Assembly: GCF_026151205.1 (NCBI RefSeq)
Contig: NC_087076.1
Span: 9,586,902 to 9,650,901, forward strand
From: Bolinopsis microptera
Taxonomy: Eukaryota > Ctenophora > Tentaculata > Lobata > Bolinopsidae
Direction of reading: 5' to 3'
DNA length: 64,000 nucleotides
The notes beneath the pieces were generated by a model. The model did no database searches. It had not been told where the DNA came from and saw only the letters and a list, made by a program, of their open reading frames with translations. Position 1 is the first letter of the stretch, and every line of letters starts with the position of its first letter. Both the position numbers and the translations under genes were made by a program. Below are positions 20,596 through 33,100 of the stretch, one piece after another.

Positions 20596-20846
20596 CATAC
20601 TCTAGTTGTAGAATTTCGACTAAAATCAATAATATATAGAATAGAAGTACTTAATTTTTCTCCCGGAGCGAGTAATTCCATATTTTTTATTTATTCTAAG
20701 AAAAGATAAAAGGTATATATAATATAACGTATTGTAGGTTTATAACTTACCAAGACGAGCGCAGAAATAAACTCGTCAACGTGGTTTTAATATATTCTCA
20801 TGGAATGGAACAAATATTTAATGAGTATCACTACGTAAAAACCTAA
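20596..20846. repeat. Repeat copy B2 (251 bp)
   Basis: Direct copy of 13663-13913 about 6.93 kb away, with no differences seen. Together with A2 it completes the second A-B unit split by 14138-20595. Confidence 0.85.
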
Positions 20847-21809
20847 GGTTGGGTAATTTCCAGAATAGAGATGAAAAAAATGTATAATTAAAACTATTGC
20901 GAGACAATAAAATTGATTAATGATATCTGTACCGTGTGAGCTTGAGATTATTTAATTTGTTTGTTTACTGCCCGCTCCTTTAACATTCCTGTACAGGAAT
21001 TAAGGCTGAAAAGAGCGCCGCGCACGCTCAAAGGGATTGGCGTGACAGGCCAGGTAACATATAATTTACAATTTAATATACAACATAAAATTAAAACTAG
21101 AATAAACTTTGGCATTTGGAAAGTCTTAAATCAGTGTAATGCGCGGCTTAAATTAATCATGTCGTGCACGATATTTTAAATCTTGACATGTGTTTCGATA
21201 AAATCGAGCGCTACATAATGAGTTCGAATTCATGAAACCTTTGCTTTAAGCAGCGTTTACCTGAGAACCTCAGGCTATCATGTTCATAATAGAGATTCGG
21301 CGAAATGACAGGCTGAGCGTGGCCCAGTAAAATTTTTGCTGTTTTAAACTGATATGACGACATTAGTTGCTCTAACCAAAGCCCTCTCGCTTGCAGTAGC
21401 GCGTCACGCAGTACGCGTAGACACATGGCTATGTGAACGACATTAGCTTAACTTATTTCGTTACATACTTCTTCTTAATGTGGTGACTTGGGTCCATAAA
21501 TATAACAATAAATGCTGCTAAACCAAAAAGAACAACTGGGGTAGGTACTAGGTAGGTAGCCCTGGTAGGTTCGTAAACTTTACGGTCTGCTCTCTCCAAG
21601 ATCAGCCTGCTTAGCTCCATTTTACCGTGGATCCTAATTTCTAGTTTTTATAAATACAATGCAAGTGCTTGTTCACTAATCTTAATCTACTTAACAACTC
21701 AATAGCCCAAGTCATCACACCCGAAGCTTACAGCTGCAAACCGCACTAGATGCAAAGCACAAGATGCAAAAATGAAACCATTCCTCGTTGAATATCAAAT
21801 TCAAATCAC
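20847..21809. other. Intergenic, nothing recognised
   Basis: AT-rich with a few CpG patches (around 21000 and 21390). I see no coding exon or clear repeat. Confidence 0.4.
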
Positions 21810-22545
21810 CATGCAATCTCTTTTCATCAGTTCCCTTGACTACTGCAATGCACTTCGCTTTTATTGGAACTAATCATTCTGTTTTGAAACAGCTAAAATT
21901 TTTTTAGTTTAAGGTCTAAAGAGGAGAGAAGAAGTCAAGCCCTACGTAAAAGAACTTGGCTCAAGGTACAAGGACATATCGAATTTGAAATACCCCTGCT
22001 AACTTTTAAACTGCTCCATGGGCTTGCACCTTCATCAGTGGCGTAACGCGAACGTTGCCTGTTGGCCCCCCTCCCCCCTGCCAAAAAGGCGCCCCCTGTT
22101 GGTGCCCCTCTCCTTTTGGTGCCCCTCCCTAAAATTGAACAAATTAGGTGATTTTAGAGGATACGCCGGTAGAATCTTTTAAAAAGTGTGTATCTAGAGC
22201 AAAACAAACAGTTTTGCTAGTACTTTAGTTAAATTTTCGAAATTGTCCCACACTCAAACGACTATTTGGCGCCCCCCTAAGACGGCAACCCCCTGCACAG
22301 CAGGGTCAGCGGGGCCCTTCGTTACGTCACTGACCTTCATAGATGTCAGACCTTTTCGAGTACAATTCCAGTGGTGGCAGAGATGTGTCTCTTCATTGCC
22401 CTTTAAACAGTCCACCCAGAGCCTTCTCTGCTCCAAGATTATTATTATGGAGAAATCTTCCTCAAGAAATCAGGAAATGTGTAAGGGAAAAATAAAAGCT
22501 CACCTGTTTAGAAAGTCCTTTGACATGTACGGAGTAATTTATACA
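21810..22545 (+). pseudogene. CR1/L2-like LINE C-terminal fragment interrupted by a MITE
   Basis: Reads FISSLDYCNAL, then LLTFKLLHGLAPS up to 22035. It resumes after the MITE in the same phase as MSDLFEYNSS, PPRAFSAPRLLLWRNLPQEIR. This is the standard C-terminal region of CR1/L2 LINE proteins, with several stops. Confidence 0.75.
22036..22332. mobile_element. hAT-type MITE, 297 bp, with 8-bp target duplication
   Basis: Ends CAGTGGCGTAACG / CGTTACGTCACTG are inverted repeats with one mismatch. The flanks are the perfect 8-bp duplication ACCTTCAT (22028-22035 and 22333-22340). An 8-bp duplication and CAGTG ends are diagnostic of the hAT superfamily. There is no transposase. Its ends are GC-rich, unlike the AT-rich middle. 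Confidence 0.88.
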
Positions 22546-22738
22546 TTACTAGAAAATGTTTTAAAATTAACATCCTTTAGCAGGTCAGTTTTATGCTTTA
22601 AATTAAATTATTCTAGGCTTTTAATTTTTAAGGATTTTCAGGAAACATTTGAGATAATAACATTTTTTGCGTTTCACTGTGTCTGCCAACAAAATTGTAG
22701 TATAAGTCAGGAAAGGAGGACTTTATTATGGTCAGCTA

Positions 22739-22755
22739 CCCCCCCCCCCCCCCCC
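22739..22755. repeat. Poly(C) tract
   Basis: Seventeen consecutive C, 74 bases before the TOM40 start codon. Confidence 0.85.
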
Positions 22756-22828
22756 AGATTATTCTACTGGTGGTAAATGTTCTGAAAATTACATTATTTT
22801 GTACTGATGAAAACATTCTATAGCAGAC

Positions 22829-25824
22829 ATGGGGAATATTGCTGCATCAGCAAAGTCAGCACCACCGCCAGATGACATACCTGAATTGGGTATTGGATCA
22901 GGAGATCCTGCAAAGGATCCAGCTCCAGATAATGATCAGTCTGACTCTTCTAGAGTTGGGTCTTTTGAGGAACTTCCACGTAAGGTCAGTAATGTCTTTA
23001 TTGTTGCTATCTTGGTTTAATCTGTGAAATTTGCATGTTATGTCTTAAGATAATAGCTACTGGCTAGTGGCTATTGCACTATGTATGTAGTCATCTTCTC
23101 AAAATCAAATTTCACAATAAAATTCTTTTATGGTTTTTTTGGTTAAGTTTAATTAAGTTCTCATACATACATGTTACATGGCGAGATCTCCAGCCAAAAG
23201 GATTAGTCTGTGTCGACTGCGTCATTACTTTGTATCATACAACTTCGGCGGGTAACATTTCTCCATCCCTTTTGATCTGCAGCTAATCATACAAATTACA
23301 ATCAATCGTGAGTTCATTCCGGTCCAATCTCTGCTCAGCATCCTCAATAAATACATCATTTAAGCTCTTCCTAGGCCTGCCTCTTGATCTCTTCCCATGC
23401 TTGGGTTTCCATTTAAGTTCTCGTAGTCATTTAAGAATATTTATAGATTATTATAACCATTGATATGTACAAAGCCGATAATCTTTTGCCAGCCCCCAGT
23501 AGATAATATTCACCTTCAAGTTGCATGTTATATCCTTGAATTACACAACATAAATTTAATCATACTACAGTGTAGACTTTCTGTCACAACAAAAATGCAA
23601 TCCTCAGTAACAACACTTTATCTCTCCCAAAAATTGTTATCTGGTCCAAGTCATACACCAAATGAGCATTATATATTCATTGTTGAAAATTTGCTGATGT
23701 AAAATGTGCTAAAATTAAATTTCTTGTTTCATTGAAAAACATTTTTTGTTTCATTGATTTGACAAATTTAAATTTCAGACGAAAGACGTCCTTGCAAAAC
23801 CGTTTGAGGGTTGCAAATTCACCTGGAACAAAATGATTACAGACAGATTTCAAGCCACTCATACCATCAACATGTCCTCATTCAAACCTGCAGCCTATAA
23901 GTTTGGTACCACTTACGTTGGAGGAAAGAAATTGGGGCCTAATGAGCAATATCCTATTCTTATCAGGTAACTCAATAACCGGGACTGATATTTGAAATCT
24001 GATTATTAATTGTGCTGTCGTGTACCAATACACTGTACATTATTCTATCATAAACTATTACCAGTTATTATAAGAAAACATTAAGTTTATCTAAAAAGTG
24101 TCCGAAAAATGCTAAATATATTTCAGTGAGTACGGAGGTGGAACAGTCCAGTTTCAAGGAATTCATTCATTTACTAGTGAGATACAAGCCAAGGCAGTCA
24201 TCCATGCTACTGACAAATCATTCTCGATGTATCAAGGTAGGATTTATTCTAAAAATTAGAAATGAAAACCGAGTCTATTATACTGCTGGACGCGTATGAT
24301 TGGTACACTATTATAGTGTGTGCATTGAAATTTAATGTAATGTGCTATAATTATCATAGATATGCTAAATCTACACAAATAGTAAGATCATATTATATTC
24401 ATGATTTTTACCGTCAACAACACCCCTAAAAAGTGTAATCTCTGCCAAGTTTTGACTTTTGCGATTATATCAGTATTGCCAAATTATTCTTAGCTAATTT
24501 AAATCCTTTTTCAGCTGACATTGGTTACAAGGGGGACGATTTCTCAGCTCAATTAACTGGTGTTAATGCCAGTATTATTAATCCACAGGGAATCTGGGTC
24601 GGCCACTATCTTCAGGTTCATATCTTTCATTGTAATAATTTTGTTCCCTCTATTTTTTATACTCATAACTTCGAAATAATGTTGAAAAAGCTATGACTCT
24701 ATGAATTATTCTATGTTTTCTCGTGATATCATCTAAAAAAGAAACTAACAGCCTCTGTTACAGAAAGTATCAAAGCACTTATCACTGGGAGGAGAGTTAA
24801 TGTTCCAACATGGTATGGGATCTAAAGCTGCTGTTATCACGTACGGAGGAATGTACAAAGACGACAAAAGCGAATGTAAGTTATGAAACTTAAATTTACT
24901 TTTTGTTGTACAGGTTATTTGATAGAATATTACAAGATCTCTGCTCCAGTGTAGTGTGCATATCCCAGACTGTCACCCAAATCACTCTGCTGCTAAATGG
25001 CCGAGCTTCAATATGATATCTGAATCTCATAATCATACCTTCAATTCTCCGAGCAACTTCAATTTGCTTTCTTCTGACACTGTAACTGTCACTCACCATT
25101 TGACTTCATTATAATGAAACAAGTTAGTTTTAAACGGGCTCTCCCTCTCTGGAAACTCATTTTGTTCGTGATATTCATAATGAGGTTTGCATGAGTGAGA
25201 GTCCAGCTAGCAGAGTCTTAGTGTCCCATGGGAGGAAATTAGCAGTGGCCTGGATGAATATTTCGCATACCAGATAGAGAAATAATTTTCAGATCTGTTT
25301 TAAAGTTTGGTTTTGGTGACAGTTTGGGGCATAAAGCGCAGTTTTATATTATACATTTTTAAGGATTTTGCTACGGATTTAGATTTGCTGTCATGTCTTT
25401 CAGAAACGCCTGAACTTTGTTTAAAAATCCACCAACAAAATATGTCACTTATAGTTTGTAAGCTTTGAATTATTGTACATGTTGTTAAAAACACCACTAA
25501 CCAGCCCTTGGTCCCCCAGTCGTGGTAAAGACGGGTGAACCAGGAACCCACTTCTGTTACTACCAGAAAGGAAACGAGCAGGTGGAATGTGGGGTGGAGT
25601 TCGAGTACGTCAAACAGATCGGCGAGTCCGTCACCACCTTCGGCTACTCCATCGACCTACCCAAAGGACTCTCCAAATTTAAGGGATCCATAGATTCGGA
25701 CTGGTCGGTTACAGGGGTTTTAGAAAAACGATTCGAAGCGTTCCCGTTTTGTTTTTCGCTTAGCGGACTGTTGAATCACAAGAAGAATCAAGCTAAATTT
25801 GGTATAGGATTTACAATAGGGTAA
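22829..25824 (+). CDS. TOMM40: Mitochondrial import receptor subunit TOM40
   Basis: TOM40 is the beta-barrel channel of the outer-membrane translocase that admits nearly all nuclear-encoded mitochondrial proteins. Six coding exons with GT-AG borders and consistent phases: 22829-22984, 23779-23966, 24127-24236, 24515-24615, 24764-24875 and 25520-25824, giving 972 bases (323 residues). Recognisable parts: MGN start, a disordered N-terminus rich in P, S and D (to about residue 45), FGTTYVGGKKLGP, HYLQKVSKHLSLGGELMFQ, VECGVEFEYV, GYSIDLPKGLSKFKGSIDS, and a C-terminal NHKKNQAKFGIGFTIG, where the hydrophobic beta-signal ends the barrel. The length is typical of animal TOM40 apart from a shorter N-terminus. 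Intron 1 holds an antisense LINE fragment. I see no promoter signature beyond the poly(C) tract upstream. Confidence 0.96.
23175..23435 (-). pseudogene. Antisense RTE-like LINE tail in TOM40 intron 1
   Basis: The minus strand reads RELKWKPKHGKRSRGRPRKS followed by a segment with EDAEQ, then stops. The KHGKRSRGRP motif is the C-terminal tail of RTE-like LINE proteins and aligns in kind with the GRP/DTG tail of the LINE at 4563-7832. Confidence 0.6.
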
Positions 25825-27169
25825 ATGAGTAAATGTGTTTAGAGACGCCCTTGTCAGCTGTGTAAAGTATTAAGTTATTATTTTTATAATTAATTGAGAT
25901 AGCTTTTTTAAACAGAGCTCCGAACTTCCTATGAAATTTGACCTATATTAACTATTTTTCCTCGCTTAGATATCGAGACTGTTTCTAATGTAAGTTAGCC
26001 ACTCTGATTCAGTAGCCTGAATTTTTAACTCTGATTTATATAGATTTATTTGGGTAATATTCTAGAAATCTAATATTTATCTTACAGCCACTGGTCTCTT
26101 AGCTTAAATTATTTAAGTTAATTGTTATTATTAATTACAGTAGTCACGCGAGTTACTAAATAGATAATGATAGCGAGACCAGGAAATACGTATAGTATAC
26201 AGCAGGTATACTATACAGGTATAGTCAGCCCTGATCCACTCTGCGGTTCAGCCATTCTATAAAATATATCCACATTTACAAAGTCACATACAAGATTGCA
26301 ATTCATTCCTACGATTTAGATGTTGCTGGAATGTTGTGGATATTGGGCCTCATTTACCTTAACGTTAACTATATCCACATTGCAAGATAACACTATCTTA
26401 TAAAAACTCATACTTACGAACATTCCACTGACAGCCTGACAGTCAAGGGAATTGTCCCAGTTAAAAGTACACCGGGCATTAGTCAGCATTGATGATTATA
26501 AACTAGTAAACGGATTCCTCAACTTAATTGCCGCATTATAATGGCCGCGTTACACATTACCATTTACCATGTAACCCCTGTGCTGCTAGGTGAGGTCTCT
26601 ATACACAACTTCTGTACACGTGCTGTATTTCCCATGTCTGCTACATCACAATAGTACATCACAATAGTACATCACAATAGTACATCACAATAGTACATCA
26701 CAATTATAGTACATCATGTGTGTATGGATTGATAATCATGGTAAATTATAACAATATTTACGGTACCTGTGTAATGCAATGTGTACTGATATATTCAACA
26801 GAAATGGAGCTGCTTGGCTGATGCAACATATTAATCAAGTTTGCCTGATCAGTGGGCACCTGGGCAGTGATCATCCGTTCTATTTTATTTGGCACTGTAA
26901 TTTTATAGCAAGCTACCTTCTAGAAGTTTTATAACATGATCCTTTTGGAAGCTATTTTGATAAATAACAGTGTTTTATTGTTGATACATATGCTTATTGT
27001 TTTGTCTCGTTGCTTGATCGTTGATCGTCCCTTATCAATCTAGCTGAACTAAAAACCAGAATTCCATGCAAAAGAAACATACCAAACGTACATGAGTCAT
27101 GTTTGACACCCGAAATATAGCTGGTATTGACTAATGCCTAAGTGACTGAACTATAAATTATCATAAAGC
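25825..27169. other. TOM40-EIF3D spacer with a 13-bp tandem
   Basis: 1.35 kb containing the TOM40 3' UTR and the EIF3D promoter. At 26642-26706 the unit TACATCACAATAG repeats about five times. No further gene is seen. Confidence 0.6.
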
Positions 27170-30100
27170 ATGTTAACGACAGAAGAAGAAGACAAGCCAG
27201 ATTTCCAGACCCCTGGAGTGGTCAATAACCCAGTAGGATGGGGCCCTATCTCTATACCCGAGCAGTTCAGGGACATCCCCTATCAGCCTTTCAGCAAGAG
27301 TGACAACTTGGGCCAGGTATTTAAGATCAAGCTAGGTCCAAATTTTAGTTTCTCAGTAACATAAATTTTGTTACTTATTTCTTTCATATTGCTTATTTCT
27401 TACAAATATTGCTTTGTTTTCATAATTGCTTACTGATGATAACTGTATTTGACTGTTTAAATCTCGTGCTATAAGTGTAATGAGTGCCAACAGTTCATAA
27501 AACTCAGATCACAGACTGGACAGGCAACTTGCTAGAGAGAAGGTACAGGAACTACAACCAGCAGTTTGGTACTGGACAACATTACAGCTACTTCCACGAG
27601 GAAGATGAGAGCTCATTCCAGGTTCATACTGCTGTATAATAGCTTCATAGAATGTTTGGTTTAGTTATTAATCCATGGGTCCCGGTCAAATTATATGCTA
27701 TTGTATTCGGATTAGAGTAGGAATTTGTTTGGACATCAAAAACTAGAGTGGTGTAATAGATCCTCAGTTTAAAATTAAAATTTCCATCTCTGAGTTACAG
27801 ATTGACAAACTAAACAAAACCTTTTCAGTTGGTAGACTCTTCTAAGCCACAGCGCAGTCTGTATCAGCGCTCTCGCGCTAGGTACCAGCGCACACGCCAC
27901 CAGCGTCCAACACAGCGTGTACAGGACCCGAAAACCGGAAGAATGACTGTGATTCCTAAGTACAACAATCCGATGAGGAGAAATAACTGGAACAACCGTG
28001 GTCACGACAACAAGAGTAATGTAAGTTGTTAGCCATCTTGTCGATTATCCAGTGCAGCTTTAATTTGGTACTTAACCAGGATTTGCCAAGACTCTGAATT
28101 GTGATGCTTAAAGTAACAGCTAACCAGGCCCGCTACAGAGTCTTGATAGAATTTAAATGATTACAGGTCAAACTGAAGTCCTCCGTGGAGGTGAGGAAGG
28201 ACTGGGAACTCCAAATTGAGATAGAGTTCTCGCAGATAGCTAAGAAGTATCTGAACTACCCAGAGAAGGACATCACTAATCTGGTGGAGTGTGGAACATT
28301 GGAGCACTATGACAAAAAGTACATTTATGCGTATAATTATGCAAATTATATGTGTATTATACATTATTTATGAAACACCATACAGTATTCTGTACACTTA
28401 TGTCACGCAGTACAAACAAAGGAGGGGGGGCGCGGGCTGACCATATTAAAGTGTATTAAAGTATATTATCTCCCCCCCCCCCCCCCCCCCCCTAAATCGG
28501 GAAAAAAACCTACATTTTAATATACTTTAATATATTTTAATATACCCAAAATTAGTCAAGCTATATTCTTCGTTCAGATTTTTTGCAGGATAAGCCTGTT
28601 TTTGGACTAGTACATGAATTTACACCCAGTTTGGTCAAAAAATGGGCTGAGTTATGAGCTTTAAACCATTGCATATGCCCATATTTGGGCATACGCACCA
28701 AATTTGAAAGCTTTCGCCCAAAATTCGATAGAATTTCAATAATTTTGAATGAGACTAACTTTATGTGAAAGACATAGCTCAATATCTGTTGAATAGTGGA
28801 TATTAAGTAAAAAGACTTCCATGAACAAAATTGCACATAATATCTCGGTTCGGGATACTAGCCAAAATGACTTTATTAAAATTGAAATAACTCCATCAGT
28901 TTTCAATATTTTTGCATGAAATTTTCGGAATCGATAAAAAATTGCATTTCAAGCTTATTGTGGGCAGCGATTTTCGATTTAGGCCTCCAAAAAGATAAAG
29001 TATATTAAAGTATATCCCCGCCCCTAAATCGGGAAAAAACCTACATTTTAATATACTTTAATATGGTCAGCCCCCCACCCCCCCCCCCCCCCCCCCCCAA
29101 CAAAATTGTTCAGTACAATCAATGAAATAGTCAGTAAAATTATTACTAGCATCTGAGAAACTGTCATCGAAGTATATTAATATTATACAATTCAAGTCCG
29201 AAGAATTAAAATATTCCAAGAATGGCCACATATTCAAAGAATGTGCTCAAAGAGTGTGGGTCGTATAATAGTAGAGAGTGAAGGTAAAAGTTAAAACCTT
29301 CTCTGTAAACCACCAATTAAATCCGAAGTCCGGAATCGTTATTAGAAGTACACTTATTTATTATTTGAAGGTGATCAAAGGTCTGTATCAGTGATGGCTG
29401 CGCTTCCAACGTTTTCAGACGCCTCCATTATTATTGGCTGCTCATTGTCATTCTTGACGGAAGGGTCTCTATACATTTTTGAGCAACATTTCACCGAAAG
29501 AAGCGAATTCAATAGTGAAACGAAATTCTTACGAACTGCCGAAACTCTAATAAACAAAATGATCGGATTCCATGCTGAAGTTAAGATTGGCATCAAATAA
29601 AAAGAAGCACAGAAAAGACCAATTTTCAAGGAGAGAATATCAAAACTCCGTAGCAAGTCAAGTAAAGTAATTAATGGTAGTAACACAACGATTGAAGAAG
29701 CGATAGAAGTAGCATTCATCAGCAGGATCGTTCCACAAACACGCTTAGTAACACTGTCCGTTTGGAACAACTCTTGTTTCTGGATGTAGATGTAAACAAT
29801 AGTTATGAATGAGAATATGACTCCTAAAAGGCAGTGAAGGACGTTTGAAAAAACGTAAATTTTACCGAATATCCAGATAAACGTATCGGACTGTTCGGTA
29901 TGGAACGATATTATGAGCGCCAGATTGTTCATAAACATAGTGAAAGTGTAGGCTCTTAAATATGTTTTGATGGAACTCTTACTTAACACTTTCAAGGGAT
30001 CAATTATCTTTAGAAACCGGGTAACAGCGAGAAGGGTTGTGGCACACTGAGAAAAAGACCCTGCCGTACAGGAAAAGGTACCAAAAGACAAGATAACCAA

Positions 30101-33100
30101 GTTGGTAGGGGACGTGAGTGTAGGTCTGATCATGAAGACCGTGTAAACGATTGGAGTAACCACATTAGTCAGGAAGTCCGAGACAGCCAGACTTGAGAAG
30201 AGAAAGACAGTGGCTCCGTGTTTACCAGTGGAGCGGTGGTAGTGTAGCAAGGGAGGGTTTAGGGTGGTGGAGACAAGGAAACACAAGAGCAGGATGATAG
30301 AGAAGGCGTGGTTTATCGTCTGTTCTGTGTTGGTTACCTCGTAGGTGGTGGTGATGTTGTAGCCCACCATTTCTAGTGTCCAGAACAGCAGCATCCTATG
30401 TTAGAGACAATTGTTTAGTTTTTGTGGGGTTTCTGAGGCTTCAAACAAGTTAGATTACAAATAATTTTTTTAAATACTTTCCGTGCCCATAAAATCCGAA
30501 ACGACGTAATCAGCGTACACTTCGATATACACTGAATCCAGTTTTTTCAGAAAAATCATAAACTAGAAATCACAGTTTTAATGCATTTATTATCGACTAG
30601 ACTCGCTCACGAGATTCTAAACCTTTTGCGTTGTGTGACCACACTTGACTGCAAATTGGAAGCACGTGATCGCACAGCAACTCACTTCTCTTGAATAACT
30701 AACTTTCATAATATTAATGTATATATACAAATTCATTGAATAACCTTTGTTATTTCATTGTGACTTGTGTGCCTCATTTGGACAAAGCCCGCAAACAAAT
30801 ATTCAATATTGAATTTAAAATGGTTGGATTTTAGAATTTTGCACGTGCCAAACAATTTCATCGCACCGCTTCCGTTTTGGAATAAGAATAAGAAAATGTT
30901 ATATATTTTAAGTGGTTATTTAACAATGAAAAGGAAAATAATGTAAAATAAACAACCTGGATTAGTCGTGGAACCGTAGCGGCCACCCCTAATTCTCAAA
31001 TGGCCACCTGCACCTTATGCAAAGTAGAGGGCGGCCATTTGGCCATTAGCACAACACATTTCTTAGTAGATTAATAGTAAGAAATTCTTAAGAGCATCTT
31101 AGAAAGGTTGCCTTCTTTTTGACATCTTACATCACTAAAATAGCAGTGAAACTGGCGTTTATATTGGAACTGGAACTCCTCCTGTATTTTGGTACCCTTA
31201 AAAACATCCTCCTATCAAAAGTCAGAAAATATTCTGACTTCTAACACACGAGAGGCCCAGCCTCTCTTTAAAAACAAAAAAACACGAGGGTTCAGAAAAA
31301 TAGAGATGTATCGAAAAGTGGCTATTTAGAAGCTAGAATGCTTTACTGCACAGTGCACTGAAAATGACAAGAATGCTGGAGTAATTGGTCTAATTCCCGA
31401 TTTCAAAACTAAGGAATCGTAAAATTGTCCCTCGTGCGCGTTTGTAGCATCTGGCCAATGCTAAATTCCAGAGAACTATAATAACGTGAGTCCTCCTAAT
31501 TAGTGAAAATTACTTTCGAATAATTTTTTCCAGTAAAAAAGTTAGTTCTGGGTAGCTGTAGAAAAGATGGCTAGTACGTAAACTAAAAACAAGGGTGGTT
31601 TAGTAGAACTTTCTAACTCGCATCACGTGACCTTTTTATAACTGTATAAGCCTCCTATTCAGGCAGGCAAGAGAACACCTGAAATTTGGCTGAAACATTT
31701 CAAACAGCTGCTCACCTCTTTTACCACGAAATTACAAATCGATTATCTGGGAGTGTGATATCTAATGATTACACGACTACACCAGCACTGGCACACCTGC
31801 AACTGCCTGCAGATATACCTCTTAAACTGTATTCCTTTTTCGTCGGGGTCACCCGTGGACTATAAACCTGATCAGCTGCGGCTGTTTTTAATCGGAACGT
31901 AGTGCCCTGGCACTGGTTTGAGAATTTCTACTAATTAATTACGGACTAATTAAATAAGGACTCTTTTGGCCCGGTGCAACCGGTGCCCCACACTCAACTC
32001 TACCAAATGAGCAGAAACATGTTTCAATGAGTATGATTGCTGGGTAATACACTTGTATAATTGTGACGAGGCCTCTACAGATCCTTCAGCTCTTAACTAA
32101 TTATAATGGTAATAAATGGCGTACTGATAGTGTGTAGATGCTAGTACAGTTTCAATTAATGTTGCGTATTGTCAGCCGTCTTGTATGTTCCTATTCGTCG
32201 TCTCAAGTTTAACATTGTTTACCAAAAACGAGCTTTGATATCGGTAGATTATTCGAGAAAGTTCGAGCCACTAATCGGCTTAAATACCAAGTTGATATTT
32301 TTACAATGAATGTTCTGAAATTTCTCTCATGTTCAACGTAGATTGAATGCCCGACGAAATGTGTGAACCCGAGCAAACGAAAGAATATGATTTAACGGCG
32401 ATGTTGGCCTCAAATAAATAAAGGAAATAAGTACAATATAATATCAGTAAGTCTAGTAGTGAAAATATACAGGGTGGCCCATAAGTGACTACCCACACGC
32501 AACCTCTTAATAACTCACGTAATTTGTCTCCAAATTGCACCAAAATTTCAGAGATTATAGATATGGGTCAAACTTAGATTTCCTGAAAGTTTCGTAAGCC
32601 ACGCCCAATTACAGTGGGCGTGGCGTGACACTCCCTCTTTTTCACTATTGTCTTCATAAAATGAGAACGCTTTAAGCTAAGAACTCCAAATTTTTTGCAC
32701 ACATTTGGCTTGATAATTTAAAACCTTTCCCAAAGTTTCAAGTTCATTGTTCAAAATTTGGCTGAGTTATGACCATTTCAAAATTCATCGGATACGTGAT
32801 CCGAGCACTCAGTCAGTGATCTCTGCACTCAATCAGTGATCTCGTCACCCAATCTGATCAAGAGTAAGGTGTTAGAGTGTATTAATGAGGTTCATTAGGC
32901 TTTACCAAACATACTGAGGAGATGACGACCTGATCATGATTGATTGGATACCGATAATGACTTTGCTAGACAGGAAAACACCAAATTCTTCGTAAAAGTA
33001 AGGTCCTAGGATTCCACGAGAACTAATGGCGCACCAGATCGTGACTTTTTCAGGAAAGTCAGGAATCACGGTCTAAAAGTTGGTGTTTCTTTGTGATCCG

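Noticed and set aside
13663-20846. B1 and B2 as LTRs of one large retrotransposon
   Set aside because: They lack TG...CA ends, no primer-binding site follows B1, and the copia element between has its own LTRs; kept only as an open question.
28472-28492. CRISPR-like or regulatory poly(C) structure
   Set aside because: Homopolymer tracts within a foldback element in an animal intron; no spacer-repeat structure.
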